Positions 30,342-38,944 are shown, numbered from the stretch's first letter. The stretch: 64,000 nucleotides of DNA from Thermus aquaticus (GCF_001280255.1 NZ_LHCI01000106.1:291388-355387); one strand, 5' to 3'. The notes: generated from the letters alone by a model not told the origin. Numbers and translations are program-made.

Positions 30342-30623
30342 ATGACCAGGACCACCGAGCTGGGACCGGATACCGTGGAGAACATCCTGAAGCGGCTTCG
30401 GCGCATTGAGGGCCAGGTGCGGGGCCTGCAGAAGATGGTGGCCGAGGGGCGCCCCTGCGACGAGGTCCTCACCCAGATGACCGCCACCAAGAAGGCCATG
30501 GAGGCGGCGGCTACCCTGATCCTCCACGAGTTTCTGAACGTCTGCGCCGCCGAGGTCTCCGAGGGCAAGGTGGACCCCAAGAAGCCCGGGGAGATCGCCA
30601 ACATGCTGAAGAAGTTCATCTAA
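30342..30623 (+). CDS. CsoR/RcnR/CstR-family transcriptional repressor
   Basis: The 93-residue all-helical protein has the family core ILKRLRRIEGQVRGLQKMV. Candidate ligands are C39 (GRPCDEVL) and C68 (LHEFLNVC). In copper-sensing CsoR a His lies four residues before the second Cys; here that position is F64, and the nearest His is H62. Two Cys without the usual His is the pattern of the persulfide sensor CstR, so the inducer may not be copper. Start ATG 30342 is set by the adjacent TATAAT. It is followed without a gap by an HD-domain gene. Confidence 0.82.
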   Translation: MTRTTELGPDTVENILKRLRRIEGQVRGLQKMVAEGRPCDEVLTQMTATKKAMEAAATLILHEFLNVCAAEVSEGKVDPKKPGEIANMLKKFI

Positions 30624-31088
30624 ATGGGGCTTGGGAAGAGGCTTGCCCGCCTCTTCCGGGCCCTTCTGGCCCAGGAGGCCCCCGACGACGCCTTCGCCCT
30701 GGCCCTCCTCGAGGAGGAGGAGCGGGAGCTTTACCTCGCCATGGACCCCCGGGACCGGGCCCACGGGGTGCGGGTGGCCAAGCGCCTCCTGGCCCGCTAT
30801 CCCGAGGCCCCGGAGGCGGTTTTGCGGGCCGCCCTCCTCCACGACGCCGGCAAGGCCTTGAGGCCCTACCGCCCCTGGGAGCGGGTCCTGGTGGGCCTCC
30901 TGGCCCCGCCCCTGCCCCCTTATCCCTTGCGCCAGGGCCTCCTGGGAGCCTTCCAGGTGCGCCGCCACCACCCCCTCTACGCGGCGGAACGCATAAAAGA
31001 CCCCCAGGTGCGGGCCCTGGTTCTGGAGCACCACGCCCCCCAAAGCCTCTGGGGAAGGCGGCTTCACGAGGCGGACCGGGAGGAGTGA
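30624..31088 (+). CDS. HD-domain phosphohydrolase
   Basis: The 154-residue protein carries the metal-binding H...HD...H...D pattern: DRAHGVRVAKRLL (His), RAALLHDAGKALRPY (HD), RRHHPLYAAE and LEHHAPQS. The ATG follows the stop of the CsoR-like gene directly (TAAATG). HD proteins of this size hydrolyse phosphomonoesters or cyclic nucleotides; the substrate is not evident. A copy of the 100-bp repeat starts 2 bp after its stop codon. Confidence 0.78.
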   Translation: MGLGKRLARLFRALLAQEAPDDAFALALLEEEERELYLAMDPRDRAHGVRVAKRLLARYPEAPEAVLRAALLHDAGKALRPYRPWERVLVGLLAPPLPPYPLRQGLLGAFQVRRHHPLYAAERIKDPQVRALVLEHHAPQSLWGRRLHEADREE

Positions 31089-31090
31089 GG

Positions 31091-31190
31091 CCACCCCATG
31101 CTGGCTTGCGCCAGCATGGGGGCCCCGGCAAAAGGTTCCTGGGGAAGTTACCAGGCATGGTGGGCCGAAGGAAACAGGAAACAAGGGTAT
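31091..31190 (+). repeat. 100-bp interspersed repeat, copy 1
   Basis: Begins CCACCCCATGCTGGC, with stem CCCCATGCTGGC/GCCAGCATGGGG (loop TTGC). It continues through CCCCGGCAAAAGG and GGTGGGCCGAAGGAAAC to CAAGGGTAT. Same orientation as the flanking genes, 2 bp after the HD gene stop. Related copies are at 38831-38930, 39873-39938 and 51882-51976. Confidence 0.85.
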
Positions 31191-31255
31191 GAGACCCTTG
31201 TCCCTACTCATGAGGGCCCAAAAGGAGTAGCCTATCCCTGAACAAAGGAGGCCTT

Positions 31256-33106
31256 ATGGATGACTTCACCTGGCGCGTGGGCGGCCCCCAAGGGGGCGGG
31301 ATAGAGACCGCGGCCACCCTCTTCGCCCGGGCCGTGGGCAAGGGAGGGTGGTGGGTGGCCACCAAGCGGGAGTACCACTCCAACATCATGGGGCGGCACT
31401 CCTACCTGGACGTGCGGCTGGGGCGAAAACCGGTCCAGGCCTTCCGGGAGAGGGTGGACTTCCTGGTGGCCCTGGACGGGGAGACCCTGGCCCGCCACCT
31501 GGGGGAGGTGCGGGAAGGGGGCGTCCTCCTCTACGACCCCAAGGTCCTGGAGCTTTCCCTCCACAAGCTCCCCATGCTGGACCACCGGGTGGCGGAAAGC
31601 CTCGCGGAGCGCTTCGGCAAGCGGGACCCGAGCCTAAAGGACATCCTAGGGGCTTACGTGGAGGCCGGGGTGAGGCCCATCCCCTACCCCTACGAGGAGG
31701 TGGCGGACCGCATCGGGGCCGAGCTAGGGGTGCCCTCCCTCCAGGCCCGGCGCACCCTGAACACCATCGCCGTGGCGGCGAGCCTCCACCTTTTGGGCTA
31801 CCCCCTGGAGCCCCTCCTCGAGGCCCTGGCCCTGCAGTTTAGGGGCAAGGTCCTGGAGCTCAACCAGAAGGTGGCCGAGGCCGTCTACCGCGAGGAGGTA
31901 CCTGAGCTTCCCTTCCGCCTCCACCTGAACGGCTACGAGCCGGGCCGGGTCTACCTCACCGGGGCCCAGGCCGCCGCCTTAGGGAAACTGGCCGGGGGCC
32001 TCCGCTTCCAGACCTACTACCCCATCAGCCCGGCCACGGACGAGTCCACCTACCTGGAGGCCCACACCGCCTTCCCGGGCGCCGACGTGGCCGTGGTCCA
32101 GACCGAGGACGAGATCGCCGCCGTGACCATGGCCATCGGGGCCGCCCTCACCGGGGCCAAGGCGGCCACCGCCACCAGCGGCCCCGGCTTCAGCCTCATG
32201 GCCGAGGGGATGGGCTTCGCCGGGATGATTGAGGCCCCCCTGGTGGTGACCCTCTACCAGCGGGGCGGGCCCTCCACCGGGCTTCCCACCCGCACCGAGC
32301 AAGGGGACCTGATGTTCGCCATCCGGGGCGGGCACGGGGAGTACCCCAGGCTCGTCCTGGCCTCCGGGGACATCCTGGACGCCTTCCTGGACGCCCAGAA
32401 GGCCCTGGCCTGGGCCTGGCGCTACCAGACGGTGGTGGTCCACCTCCTGGACAAGTTCCTGGCCAGTAGCGGCCAAAGCCTGCCCAAGGAGGCCTTCCAG
32501 GTTCTGAAGCTGGACGGGGAAAAGCGGGCACTTCCCAAAGAGGAGTTCGGTCCCTACGAGCGCTACAGCGAAAGCGAAGACGGCATCTCCCCCTTCGTCC
32601 CCATCGGCACCCCGGGCGGCTTCTACTGGATGACCTCCGACGAGCACGACCCCGTGGGCCACATCACCGAGGACCCCGTCCTCCGGGAAGGGCAGATGGA
32701 AAAGCGCATGCGGAAACTGGAGACCGCCAGGAAGGAGATCCCCCTCGAGGACCAGTACACCCTCTACCGGGACGGGGAGGTTCTGGTCCTGGGCTTTGGC
32801 ACGGTGAAGGGGACCATGCTGGAGGCCCTAGACCACTTGGAAGGCGTTGGGTATCTGCACCTTAGGCTCCTCTGGCCCTTCCCGGAGATCGGCCACCTCC
32901 TGGAGGGCAAGCGGCTGGTCACGGTGGAGCACAACTTCTCCGGCCAGCTGGCCGACCTGGTCCAGCAGGAGACCCTGAAGAAGGTCCACCACCGGGTGGT
33001 GAAGTACAACGGCCGCCCCATCACCCTGGACGAGGCGGTGGAGGCTCTGAAGGCCATTAAGCGGGGCCAGGCCCCGGCAAAGCTGGTGCTCAGGAAGGGG
33101 GTTTAG
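31256..33106 (+). CDS. 2-oxoacid:ferredoxin oxidoreductase, fused gamma-alpha subunit
   Basis: The 616-residue protein joins an N-terminal gamma domain (VGGPQGGGIETAATLFARA, about 7-180) to an alpha domain (from about 190) with YYPISPATDEST, the pyrimidine-binding QTEDEIAAVTMAIGAALTGA, and ATSGPGFSLMAEGMGFAG. It acts with the TPP-binding beta subunit (next gene, 1-bp gap) to convert 2-oxoacids such as 2-oxoglutarate or pyruvate to acyl-CoA with reduction of ferredoxin. The fused form is the Kor-like type common in Thermus and archaea. The exact 2-oxoacid is undetermined. AAAGGAGG precedes the ATG. Confidence 0.9.
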   Translation: MDDFTWRVGGPQGGGIETAATLFARAVGKGGWWVATKREYHSNIMGRHSYLDVRLGRKPVQAFRERVDFLVALDGETLARHLGEVREGGVLLYDPKVLELSLHKLPMLDHRVAESLAERFGKRDPSLKDILGAYVEAGVRPIPYPYEEVADRIGAELGVPSLQARRTLNTIAVAASLHLLGYPLEPLLEALALQFRGKVLELNQKVAEAVYREEVPELPFRLHLNGYEPGRVYLTGAQAAALGKLAGGLRFQTYYPISPATDESTYLEAHTAFPGADVAVVQTEDEIAAVTMAIGAALTGAKAATATSGPGFSLMAEGMGFAGMIEAPLVVTLYQRGGPSTGLPTRTEQGDLMFAIRGGHGEYPRLVLASGDILDAFLDAQKALAWAWRYQTVVVHLLDKFLASSGQSLPKEAFQVLKLDGEKRALPKEEFGPYERYSESEDGISPFVPIGTPGGFYWMTSDEHDPVGHITEDPVLREGQMEKRMRKLETARKEIPLEDQYTLYRDGEVLVLGFGTVKGTMLEALDHLEGVGYLHLRLLWPFPEIGHLLEGKRLVTVEHNFSGQLADLVQQETLKKVHHRVVKYNGRPITLDEAVEALKAIKRGQAPAKLVLRKGV

Positions 33107-33107
33107 C

Positions 33108-34022
33108 ATGGTGGAGCTCAAGCTTGCGGACTACAAGGCGGAGAAACAGCCCGACTGGTGCCCCGGGTGCGGGGACTACGGCATCCTCTCCGCGCTGCAA
33201 ATGGCCCTTTTTGAACTCAAGAGGGACCCTTCGCAGACGGCCGTCTTCTCGGGCATCGGCTGCTCGGCCAAGACCCCCCACTACCTCAACGTCTACGGGG
33301 TCCACACCCTCCACGGCCGGGTTCTGCCCGTGGCCCAGGGGGCCAAACTGGCCAACCCCCACCTCACGGTGGTGGCCGTGGGCGGGGACGGGGACGGGCT
33401 CGGCATTGGGGCCGGGCACTTCGTGGCGGCGGGCCGGAGAAACGTGGACATGCTCTACATCCTCTACGACAACGAGGTCTACGGCCTCACCAAGGGGCAG
33501 GCGGGGCCCACCCTGGGCCTTTGGGAAAAGACCAAAAGCCTCCCCAAGCCCAACCCCCAAAGCCGCCTCAACCCCCTGCTCCTAGCCTTCGCCGCCGGGT
33601 ACACCTGGATCGGGCGAGGCTACGCCTACGATGTGAAGGGCCTAAAGGAGCTCATCAAGGAGGGGATCACCCACAAGGGCCTGGCCTTCCTCCACGTCCT
33701 CCAACCCTGCCCCACCTACAACGACCTCCACACCAAGGAGTGGTTCGCCCCCCGCCTCTACAAGCTCCAGGAGGAGGGGTACGACCCTCATGTGCCTGAA
33801 GGCCTCCCCCCGGAGGAGCTGGACCGCAAGATGTCTCTATTCCAAGAGAAGGCCCTGGAGTGGGGGGAGCGCATCCCCGTGGGGGTCTTCTGGAAGGCGG
33901 AGGTGCCCACCTTTGGGGAGCGCCTCAAGGCCTACCTGCCCCGCTACCCCGAGGTCTACCCGGCCCAGGGGCAGACCGAGGCCTTGGACCTCGAGGGCCT
34001 CCTGAAGGAGTTCGCCCTTTAG
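33108..34022 (+). CDS. 2-oxoacid:ferredoxin oxidoreductase beta subunit
   Basis: The 304-residue TPP- and Fe4S4-binding subunit has WCPGCGDYG and [16 protein letters not shown] cysteines, the TPP motif [34 protein letters not shown] and, later, QPCPTYND with a further Cys. It catalyses decarboxylation of the 2-oxoacid and electron transfer to ferredoxin. Length and motif order are typical. It is coupled to the alpha subunit gene. A -10 box for moaC lies just after its stop. Confidence 0.92.
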   Translation: MVELKLADYKAEKQPDWCPGCGDYGILSALQMALFELKRDPSQTAVFSGIGCSAKTPHYLNVYGVHTLHGRVLPVAQGAKLANPHLTVVAVGGDGDGLGIGAGHFVAAGRRNVDMLYILYDNEVYGLTKGQAGPTLGLWEKTKSLPKPNPQSRLNPLLLAFAAGYTWIGRGYAYDVKGLKELIKEGITHKGLAFLHVLQPCPTYNDLHTKEWFAPRLYKLQEEGYDPHVPEGLPPEELDRKMSLFQEKALEWGERIPVGVFWKAEVPTFGERLKAYLPRYPEVYPAQGQTEALDLEGLLKEFAL

Positions 34023-34033
34023 AGCTGGGCTAC

Positions 34034-34039
34034 TACACT
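34034..34039 (+). promoter_or_regulatory. -10 box of leaderless moaC
   Basis: TACACT ends 6 nt before ATG 34046, in the 23-bp gap after the oxidoreductase beta gene. Confidence 0.45.
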
Positions 34040-34045
34040 GAGGCC

Positions 34046-34519
34046 ATGGACCTCACCCACTTCAAGGACGGCAAGCCCCATATGGTGGACGTGACGGAGA
34101 AGCCCGCCACCTTCCGCACCGCCACCGCCGAGGCCTTCGTGGAGCTCACCGAGGAGGCCCTGAAGGCCCTCGAGGCGGGCGGGGTGGGCAAGGGGGACCC
34201 CCTCAGCGTGGCCCAGCTGGCGGGCATCATGGCCGCCAAGAAGACCTCGGACCTGATCCCCCTCTGCCACCCCCTGCCCCTCACCGGGGTGGAGGTGAAG
34301 GTGGAGCTTTTGCGGGAGGCCAGGCGGGTGCGCATAGAGGCCACGGTGCGCACCAAGGCGGAGACCGGGGTGGAGATGGAGGCCTTAACCGCCTGCGCCG
34401 TGGCCGCCCTCACCGTCTACGACATGCTGAAGGCCGCTTCCAAGGGCCTGGTGATCCAAGAAGTCCGCCTCCTCCACAAGGCGGGGGGCAAAAGCGGGGA
34501 GTGGCGGCGGGAAGCGTAG
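34046..34519 (+). CDS. moaC: Cyclic pyranopterin monophosphate synthase
   Basis: The 157-residue protein has the MoaC signature: [50 protein letters not shown] (AAKKTS and [10 protein letters not shown] are the diagnostic parts), [21 protein letters not shown]. It converts 3',8-cyclo-GTP to cyclic pyranopterin, the first pterin intermediate of molybdenum/tungsten cofactor. It would supply the aor and molybdopterin enzymes elsewhere in the window. The downstream NifX-like gene begins 24 bp later. Confidence 0.96.
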   Translation: MDLTHFKDGKPHMVDVTEKPATFRTATAEAFVELTEEALKALEAGGVGKGDPLSVAQLAGIMAAKKTSDLIPLCHPLPLTGVEVKVELLREARRVRIEATVRTKAETGVEMEALTACAVAALTVYDMLKAASKGLVIQEVRLLHKAGGKSGEWRREA

Positions 34520-34542
34520 GGTTTACCCTGGGGGTGTATCCT

Positions 34543-34881
34543 ATGGCCTTGCGCCTCGCCATCGCCCTGGCCAAAAACGACCCCGGCCGGGTCTACCCCG
34601 GCCCCTTCGGCCACGCCCCCCGCTTCGCCATCTACGAGGTGGAGGAAGGGGAGGTTCGCCTGGTGGAGGTGCGGGAAAACCCCTACGCCGCCATGGAGGG
34701 GGGAAGGAAGCACGAGCTCATGCGGGCGCTCCTCAAGGATGTGGACCTGCGGGTGGGGGCCCGCTTCGGCCACGGCGGGTCCATGGGGGCCTTCCCCATG
34801 GCGGACCGCCTCGAGGTGGGGCCCGTAAGCGTGGCCGAGGCCATGGAAAAGGTCATGGCCCGCCGAAATAGCGCCGGATGA
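34543..34881 (+). CDS. NifX/NifB-domain (dinitrogenase FeMo-cofactor binding) protein
   Basis: The 112-residue protein matches the small NifX-like family: MALRLAIALAKNDPGRVYPG, FGHAPRFAIYEVEEGEVRLVEVRENPYA, and a second half VDLRVGARFGHGGSMGAF. Such proteins bind metal-sulfur or molybdate-containing clusters or their precursors. Adjacent moaC supports a molybdenum/tungsten link. I prefer ATG 34543; GTG 34501 would overlap moaC and adds residues that do not fit the fold. Its end overlaps the convergent gene at 34853. Confidence 0.75.
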   Translation: MALRLAIALAKNDPGRVYPGPFGHAPRFAIYEVEEGEVRLVEVRENPYAAMEGGRKHELMRALLKDVDLRVGARFGHGGSMGAFPMADRLEVGPVSVAEAMEKVMARRNSAG

Positions 34882-35806
34882 GCTCCCGGGCCTCCGGGGG
34901 AAGGGGGGTGCGCTCCAGGTAGACCTCGGCCCCCCGGCGCACCCGTTCTGGCGGCCTTCCCCCGGGCCAGGGGGAGGGCAGAGCCCCTTCCCCGCCCTCC
35001 CCACCGGGCTCCAGGAGGCCCTGGCTCGGCCCCTCCAAGGCCGGAGGGAGAACCTGGGGGGCCTCCCCCAGCTCCGGGGCGGGCCCCCCAAGGCCTGGCC
35101 CGGCTCCCCCGCCGGGTTCCTCCCCTTGGGGTCCTGGGCCCTTAGCCCCGGAGTCTGCGGGGGCGGCGTTCTCAAAACCCCTTCCCTGGCCTTCCCCGGG
35201 CCCCTTGCCACCCTGCCCTTCTTCCTGTCCTGGGCCTGCGGGGGCGGCGCCCTCGAGGCCCCTTTCCTGGCCCTCTACCCCCCCGCCTTCAAGACCCCCT
35301 TGCTGGGCCTCTGTGGCCTCCCCCCCGGTCCGGGTGGCCCCTTCTCCCTGGCCTGGCTCTCCCTCCTGGACCTGAGGAGGAGCCGTACTCCCAGGGGCGG
35401 GCTCACCGGGAGGACGAAGGGGCCGCTCCACCCCGGGCAGGCTCCAGGCCCCTCCCTCCCCTCCTCCCGGCCGCCAGGCGGCAAGGGCCAAGAGGAAAAG
35501 GAGGACGAGGAGGTAGGCCAGGAGGAGCCCCCAGGGAAAAGGGGGAAGCTCTAGCCGCACCCGCCTGGCCTCGGCCCAGAGCCGCTCCTCCCCGTAGGCC
35601 AGGGCGGTGGCGTAGGCCAGGCTCACCCGGGAGATCTCCCTCAAGGCCCGGCGGGCGAAGAGGCGGGCGGGGAGGAGAAGGGCCAGAGGGGAGGCCAGGG
35701 CGAAGCCCGGGTGGAGGAGGCCCAGGAGGGCGAGGCCCAGGGCGAAAAGGAGCCGGTAGCGCCAGGCCAGCCGCCCGGCGTAGCGGAGGTGGAAGCCGGG
35801 CTCCAC
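34853..35806 (-). CDS. Membrane-anchored protein with long Gly/Pro/Glu low-complexity tail
   Basis: The 317-residue protein has two hydrophobic segments near the start (LLFALGLALLGLLHPGFALA and ASPLALLLPARLF) and one at about 92-112 (GLLLAYLLVLLFLLALAAW). About 170 residues of G, P, E, Q and A repeats follow (EGEPGQGEGATRTGG, GPGQEEGQGGKGPGEGQG). It ends in a short ordered part with RRGAEVYLERTPLPPEARELIRRYFGGP. The last element resembles the C-terminus of DUF4129-like or transglutaminase-associated proteins, but I am not certain. It lies 7 bp after the phosphodiester glycosidase gene and is probably co-transcribed. Confidence 0.6.
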   Translation of the reverse strand: MEPGFHLRYAGRLAWRYRLLFALGLALLGLLHPGFALASPLALLLPARLFARRALREISRVSLAYATALAYGEERLWAEARRVRLELPPFPWGLLLAYLLVLLFLLALAAWRPGGGEGGAWSLPGVERPLRPPGEPAPGSTAPPQVQEGEPGQGEGATRTGGEATEAQQGGLEGGGVEGQERGLEGAAPAGPGQEEGQGGKGPGEGQGRGFENAAPADSGAKGPGPQGEEPGGGAGPGLGGPAPELGEAPQVLPPALEGPSQGLLEPGGEGGEGALPSPWPGGRPPERVRRGAEVYLERTPLPPEARELIRRYFGGP

Positions 35807-35813
35807 AAGGCCA

Positions 35814-37274
35814 TTATGGGGCGTAAAGGGCCAAGGCGCTCACCACCGGCCTAGGACTCCCCTGGTAGGGGCTTCGCAGCCTCCCCTTTACCCAGAGCTG
35901 GGCCGAGCCGCCCCCGTCCATCCGCAGGGCGTTCCAGGCCCCAAGGGCGAGGAGGCCCCGGGCCAGGACCCTGGGGGTGGTGGGCTCGGAGACCAGAAGC
36001 CAAAGCCTTCCCTCCCTGGTCCAGGCCACGGCCGCCTGGGGGGCCACCGCCTGGAGGGGCCTCGGGTCCTTGAAGTTCTCCCGGGCGGGATCAAAGGCGT
36101 ACCGCCCCTCCCGCACCAGGAGGGGGCCCCCCTCGAGGGCGTAGCGGAACGGGGGGTCCAGCCGCCCGTAGAGGGAAAGCCGGTCCCCCACCTTTAGGGG
36201 GAAGGGGGGAAGCCCCCTGGGGAAGGTGAGGGCCCAGGCCCCGGCGGGAAGGTCCAGGGGGGCGGGAAGAAGGGCCTGGACCCGGTCCGCCACCACCACC
36301 GCCCCCTCCTCCCCCTCCCGGCCCACCACCCCGGGGACGGTGTGGGCCGTGTAGCGGGCCCGGGAGGCGTTCACCCCCACCCGCACCCGCTCCCTGCCCG
36401 GCCCGGCCACCACCGCCTCAAACCGGGGAAGGCCCAGGAAGAACTGGAAGCCATCCCACATGAGGGCCACCCGGCCAAAGGGGTAGGAGACCGTGACCCC
36501 GTCCTGGACCCAGAGGCCGATGGGGGCGCCCGTCTTGGGGTCAAAGTACCCCCCGTTGAGGACGGCCAGGGCATCCGGGGCCAGGTCCTTGGGCAGGGCC
36601 CGCTTGAGGGGGGTCCCCACGGGGAGGAGGCGGCCCCTCTCCGCCTCCACCAGGTAAAGCCTCAGGGGCTCGGGCGTGAAGGCGTAGACCTCCCGGTAGC
36701 GGACCCCCGGGGCCAAGGCCTCCTCCACCTCGGGAAGGAGGAGGTAGAGGTCCAGGACCAGCCTGGGCGGGTTCTCCAGGGGGAAAAGCCGGTAGCGGAG
36801 GAGGCTTCCCGGGGCCTTCAGGGTGAGCCGGGTGCCCCGGGGGAGGAGGCGCACCTCGGCGGACAGGCCCTGGGGCCAGGGAGCGCTCAGCAGGCCCGGG
36901 ACCAGGTAGGGAAGGCCCCCCCCCAGGCTCCCCCCCCCCCCCCCTCCCCCCGGGCTTCCCAGGTGGGGGGCGGGAAGGTCCAAGACCAGCCGGAAGAGGC
37001 GTCCCTGGCCCCCATAGCGCGCCCCCGCCTCGGGGACCTGGAAGTAGCCCAGGGCTTTGAGGACCTCGAGGGGAAGCCTCTCCCTTTCCGGAGGCGGCAG
37101 CTCCAGGGGAGGCTCCGCCCAGCCCACCCCGGGCACGTAGACCAGGCGCACCCCCTCCCCCTCGTAAACCCAGGCCCCGCCCTCCTCCCGGAACTCTAGG
37201 CCAAAGGTGCGGGCGGGAAGGAGGGTCTGGCCCAGGGCCAGGGAGAGGAAGAGGAGAAGGGCGAAAAGCCTCAT
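35814..37274 (-). CDS. Exported phosphodiester glycosidase (NAGPA/DUF2233) domain protein
   Basis: The 486-residue protein has a signal peptide (MRLFALLLFLSLALGQ). The N-terminal half of about 210 residues is beta-rich (AMIN-like, LRLVLDLP), with a glycine run. The C-terminal NAGPA domain (about 230-486) has VLNGGYFDPKTGAPIGLWVQ, VGVNASRARYTAHTVPG, APQAAVAWTREGRLWLLV and ALRMDGGGSAQLWVKG, the hallmark of phosphodiester-alpha-N-acetylglucosaminidase-like proteins that act on cell-wall or glycan phosphodiesters. A C15 tract on the plus strand (36930-36944) lies in the glycine run and is prone to slippage. Confidence 0.82.
   Translation of the reverse strand: MRLFALLLFLSLALGQTLLPARTFGLEFREEGGAWVYEGEGVRLVYVPGVGWAEPPLELPPPERERLPLEVLKALGYFQVPEAGARYGGQGRLFRLVLDLPAPHLGSPGGGGGGGSLGGGLPYLVPGLLSAPWPQGLSAEVRLLPRGTRLTLKAPGSLLRYRLFPLENPPRLVLDLYLLLPEVEEALAPGVRYREVYAFTPEPLRLYLVEAERGRLLPVGTPLKRALPKDLAPDALAVLNGGYFDPKTGAPIGLWVQDGVTVSYPFGRVALMWDGFQFFLGLPRFEAVVAGPGRERVRVGVNASRARYTAHTVPGVVGREGEEGAVVVADRVQALLPAPLDLPAGAWALTFPRGLPPFPLKVGDRLSLYGRLDPPFRYALEGGPLLVREGRYAFDPARENFKDPRPLQAVAPQAAVAWTREGRLWLLVSEPTTPRVLARGLLALGAWNALRMDGGGSAQLWVKGRLRSPYQGSPRPVVSALALYAP
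36930..36944. repeat. C15/G15 homopolymer in coding sequence
   Basis: Fifteen consecutive C on the plus strand, then T and six more C, encode the glycine run of the NAGPA protein. The current length keeps the frame open over all 486 codons. Confidence 0.9.
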
Positions 37275-37308
37275 CCCCCCATGAAAGCGGAAAAGGGTGA
37301 GAAGAGGC

Positions 37309-38739
37309 TTAGCCCTTGACCACGATTAGGGGCCTGAGCCGGGCCACCTTCCGCCCGATCCCCGCCCCCTGGACCGCCTCCACCACCAGGGAAACGTCCT
37401 TGTAGGCCTCGGGCATCTCCTCGTCCACCGTGGCCCGGGTGGCGGCCCGCACCAGAATGCCCCTTTCGGCCAGCTCCTTGACCAGGTTCCGCTCCCGGGC
37501 CACCTTCTTGGCCTGGTGGCGGCTCATCTTGCGCCCGGCCCCGTGGCAGCTGCTGCCGAAGGAGACCTCCATGGCCCTTTGCGTGCCTGCAAGGACGTAG
37601 GAGTAGCGGCCCATGTCCCCCGGCACCAGGACGGGCTGGCCCACCTTCCGGTACTCCAGGGGGATCTCGGGGTGCCCGGGGCCGAAGGCCCGGGTGGCCC
37701 CCTTGCGGTGGACCAGGACCCGCCTTCCCCGGTGCTCCTCAAACTTGGCGTTGTTGTGGGCCAGGTCGTAGAGGACCCGAAGGCCGTGGTCCCTCGGAGC
37801 GAAGCCCACCCGTTCAAAGGCCTCCCGCACGAAGTGGGCGATGAGCTGGCGGTTGGCGAAGGCGAAGTTGGCGGCGGCGGCCATGGCCTGCAGGTAGTCC
37901 TCCCCCTCGGGGCTCCTGATGGGGGCCGCCGCAAGCTGCTTGTCCACCAGCTCAATGCCGTAGCGGGGAGCCACCTTAAGGAAGCGCTCCACGTAGTCCT
38001 GGCAGACCTGGTGCCCCAGACCCCGGCTCCCCGTGTGGATGAGGACGGTGATCTGGCCGGGGAAGAGGCCAAAGGCCTCGGCCGCCTCCTCGTCGTAGAC
38101 CTCGTCCACGTACTGGACCTCCAGGAAGTGGTTCCCGCTCCCCAGGGTGCCGATCTGCGGGACCCCCCGCTCAAAGGCCCGGTCGGAGACCTTCTCGGGG
38201 TTGGCCCAGGGAAGGCGGCCCTCGGACTCTATGAAGCGGAGGTCCTCGGGGTAGCCAAAGCCCCTCCTGATGAGCCAGCCCGCCCCCTCCTTCAGGATCT
38301 CCTTCAGCTCCCTCTTGCTGAAGCGCACGTCCTTCCGCTCGCTCCCCACCCCCGAGGGCACCAGGCGGTAAAGGGTGTCCGCCAGGTCCCGCTGCCGGGG
38401 GAGGAGGTCCTCGAGGGTCAGGTTGGAGGCGAGGAGACGGACGCCGCAGTTGACGTCAAAACCAACCCCGCCTGGGCTCACCACGCCCCCCTCTTCCGGG
38501 TCAAAGGCCGCCACACCGCCGATGGGAAAGCCGTAGCCCCAGTGGATGTCGGGCATGGCCAGAGCGGGCTCCACGATGCCGGGCAGGGTGGCCACGTTCA
38601 TGAGCTGCTGCAAGGAGGCGTAGCCTTCAGCCTCGAGGTCCTTTAAGATCTCTTCCGAGGCGAAAAAGACCGCGTCCACCCGCATCTTCCCCTGTTTGGG
38701 GATGCGGTAGGTGTAGGGGGCGATCTTTTCCAAGCGCAT
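37309..38739 (-). CDS. rtcB: RNA-splicing ligase RtcB
   Basis: The 476-residue protein is a complete RtcB: GGVGFDVNCGVRLL with metal-binding Asp and Cys, LGSGNHFLEVQ, LIHTGSRGLGHQVC, LAHNNAKFEEH, LVPGDMGRYSYVL and SSCHGAGRKMSR with the guanylated His of the ligase. It joins 2',3'-cyclic phosphate and 5'-OH RNA ends using GTP and Mn2+ in the cytosol. I start at ATG 38739 (MRLEKIAPYTYRIPK), preceded by GGAGG; the frame is open 18 codons further through a leader hairpin but is unlikely to be coding. Confidence 0.95.
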   Translation of the reverse strand: MRLEKIAPYTYRIPKQGKMRVDAVFFASEEILKDLEAEGYASLQQLMNVATLPGIVEPALAMPDIHWGYGFPIGGVAAFDPEEGGVVSPGGVGFDVNCGVRLLASNLTLEDLLPRQRDLADTLYRLVPSGVGSERKDVRFSKRELKEILKEGAGWLIRRGFGYPEDLRFIESEGRLPWANPEKVSDRAFERGVPQIGTLGSGNHFLEVQYVDEVYDEEAAEAFGLFPGQITVLIHTGSRGLGHQVCQDYVERFLKVAPRYGIELVDKQLAAAPIRSPEGEDYLQAMAAAANFAFANRQLIAHFVREAFERVGFAPRDHGLRVLYDLAHNNAKFEEHRGRRVLVHRKGATRAFGPGHPEIPLEYRKVGQPVLVPGDMGRYSYVLAGTQRAMEVSFGSSCHGAGRKMSRHQAKKVARERNLVKELAERGILVRAATRATVDEEMPEAYKDVSLVVEAVQGAGIGRKVARLRPLIVVKG

Positions 38740-38760
38740 GGCGCCCTCCAAAACAAAACC

Positions 38761-38780
38761 GCCGGGCGTTTCGCCCGGGC
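38761..38780 (-). other. Hairpin in the rtcB 5' leader
   Basis: GCCGGGCG/CGCCCGGGC-type stem (GCCGGGCGTTTCGCCCGGGC) lies just downstream of the predicted start of transcription and upstream of the ribosome site. A T-rich stretch (AACAAAACC complement, GGTTTTGTTTT on the minus strand) follows it, so it could act as an attenuator. Confidence 0.6.
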
Positions 38781-38788
38781 TTATTTTC

Positions 38789-38817
38789 ACCATACCCCGC
38801 TATGCGGTATGCGTCAA
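38789..38817 (-). promoter_or_regulatory. rtcB promoter
   Basis: On the minus strand TTGACG (38812-38817) and TATGGT (38789-38794) have a 17-bp spacer. An inverted repeat GCATACCGC/GCGGGGTATG-like lies in the spacer. Confidence 0.6.
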
Positions 38818-38830
38818 GGCTATGCAGCAA

Positions 38831-38930
38831 TACCCTTGTTTCCCGTTCCCTTCGGCCCACCATGCCTGGTGACTTCCCCAAAGAACCTTTTGCCGGGGCC
38901 CCCATGCTGGCTTGGGCCAGCATGGGGTGG
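38831..38930 (-). repeat. 100-bp interspersed repeat, copy 2
   Basis: Full-length inverted copy of the element at 31091. The minus strand reads CCACCCCATGCTGGC through GGTGGGCCGAAGGGAACGG to CAAGGGTA. The 12-bp stem is conserved while the loop differs. It fills the space between the divergent rtcB and PP2C genes. Confidence 0.85.
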
Positions 38931-38938
38931 TATAAAAT
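38931..38938 (+). promoter_or_regulatory. -10 box of leaderless PP2C gene
   Basis: TATAAAAT (TATAAA or TAAAAT) directly abuts the repeat hairpin and ends 6 nt before GTG 38945. Confidence 0.6.
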
Positions 38939-38944
38939 CCCCCC

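Noticed and set aside
31091-31190. Known riboswitch class in the repeat element
   Set aside because: No conserved core of cobalamin, TPP, SAM, glycine, fluoride, Mn or Moco riboswitches was seen, and copies lie in unrelated contexts and both orientations to neighbouring genes.
34501-34542. GTG 34501 as start of the NifX-like gene
   Set aside because: It would overlap moaC and add residues before the first strand of the fold; ATG 34543 fits the domain.
38739-38793. 18-codon N-terminal extension of RtcB
   Set aside because: It reads through a GC hairpin and lies between the promoter and a clear GGAGG site before ATG 38739.
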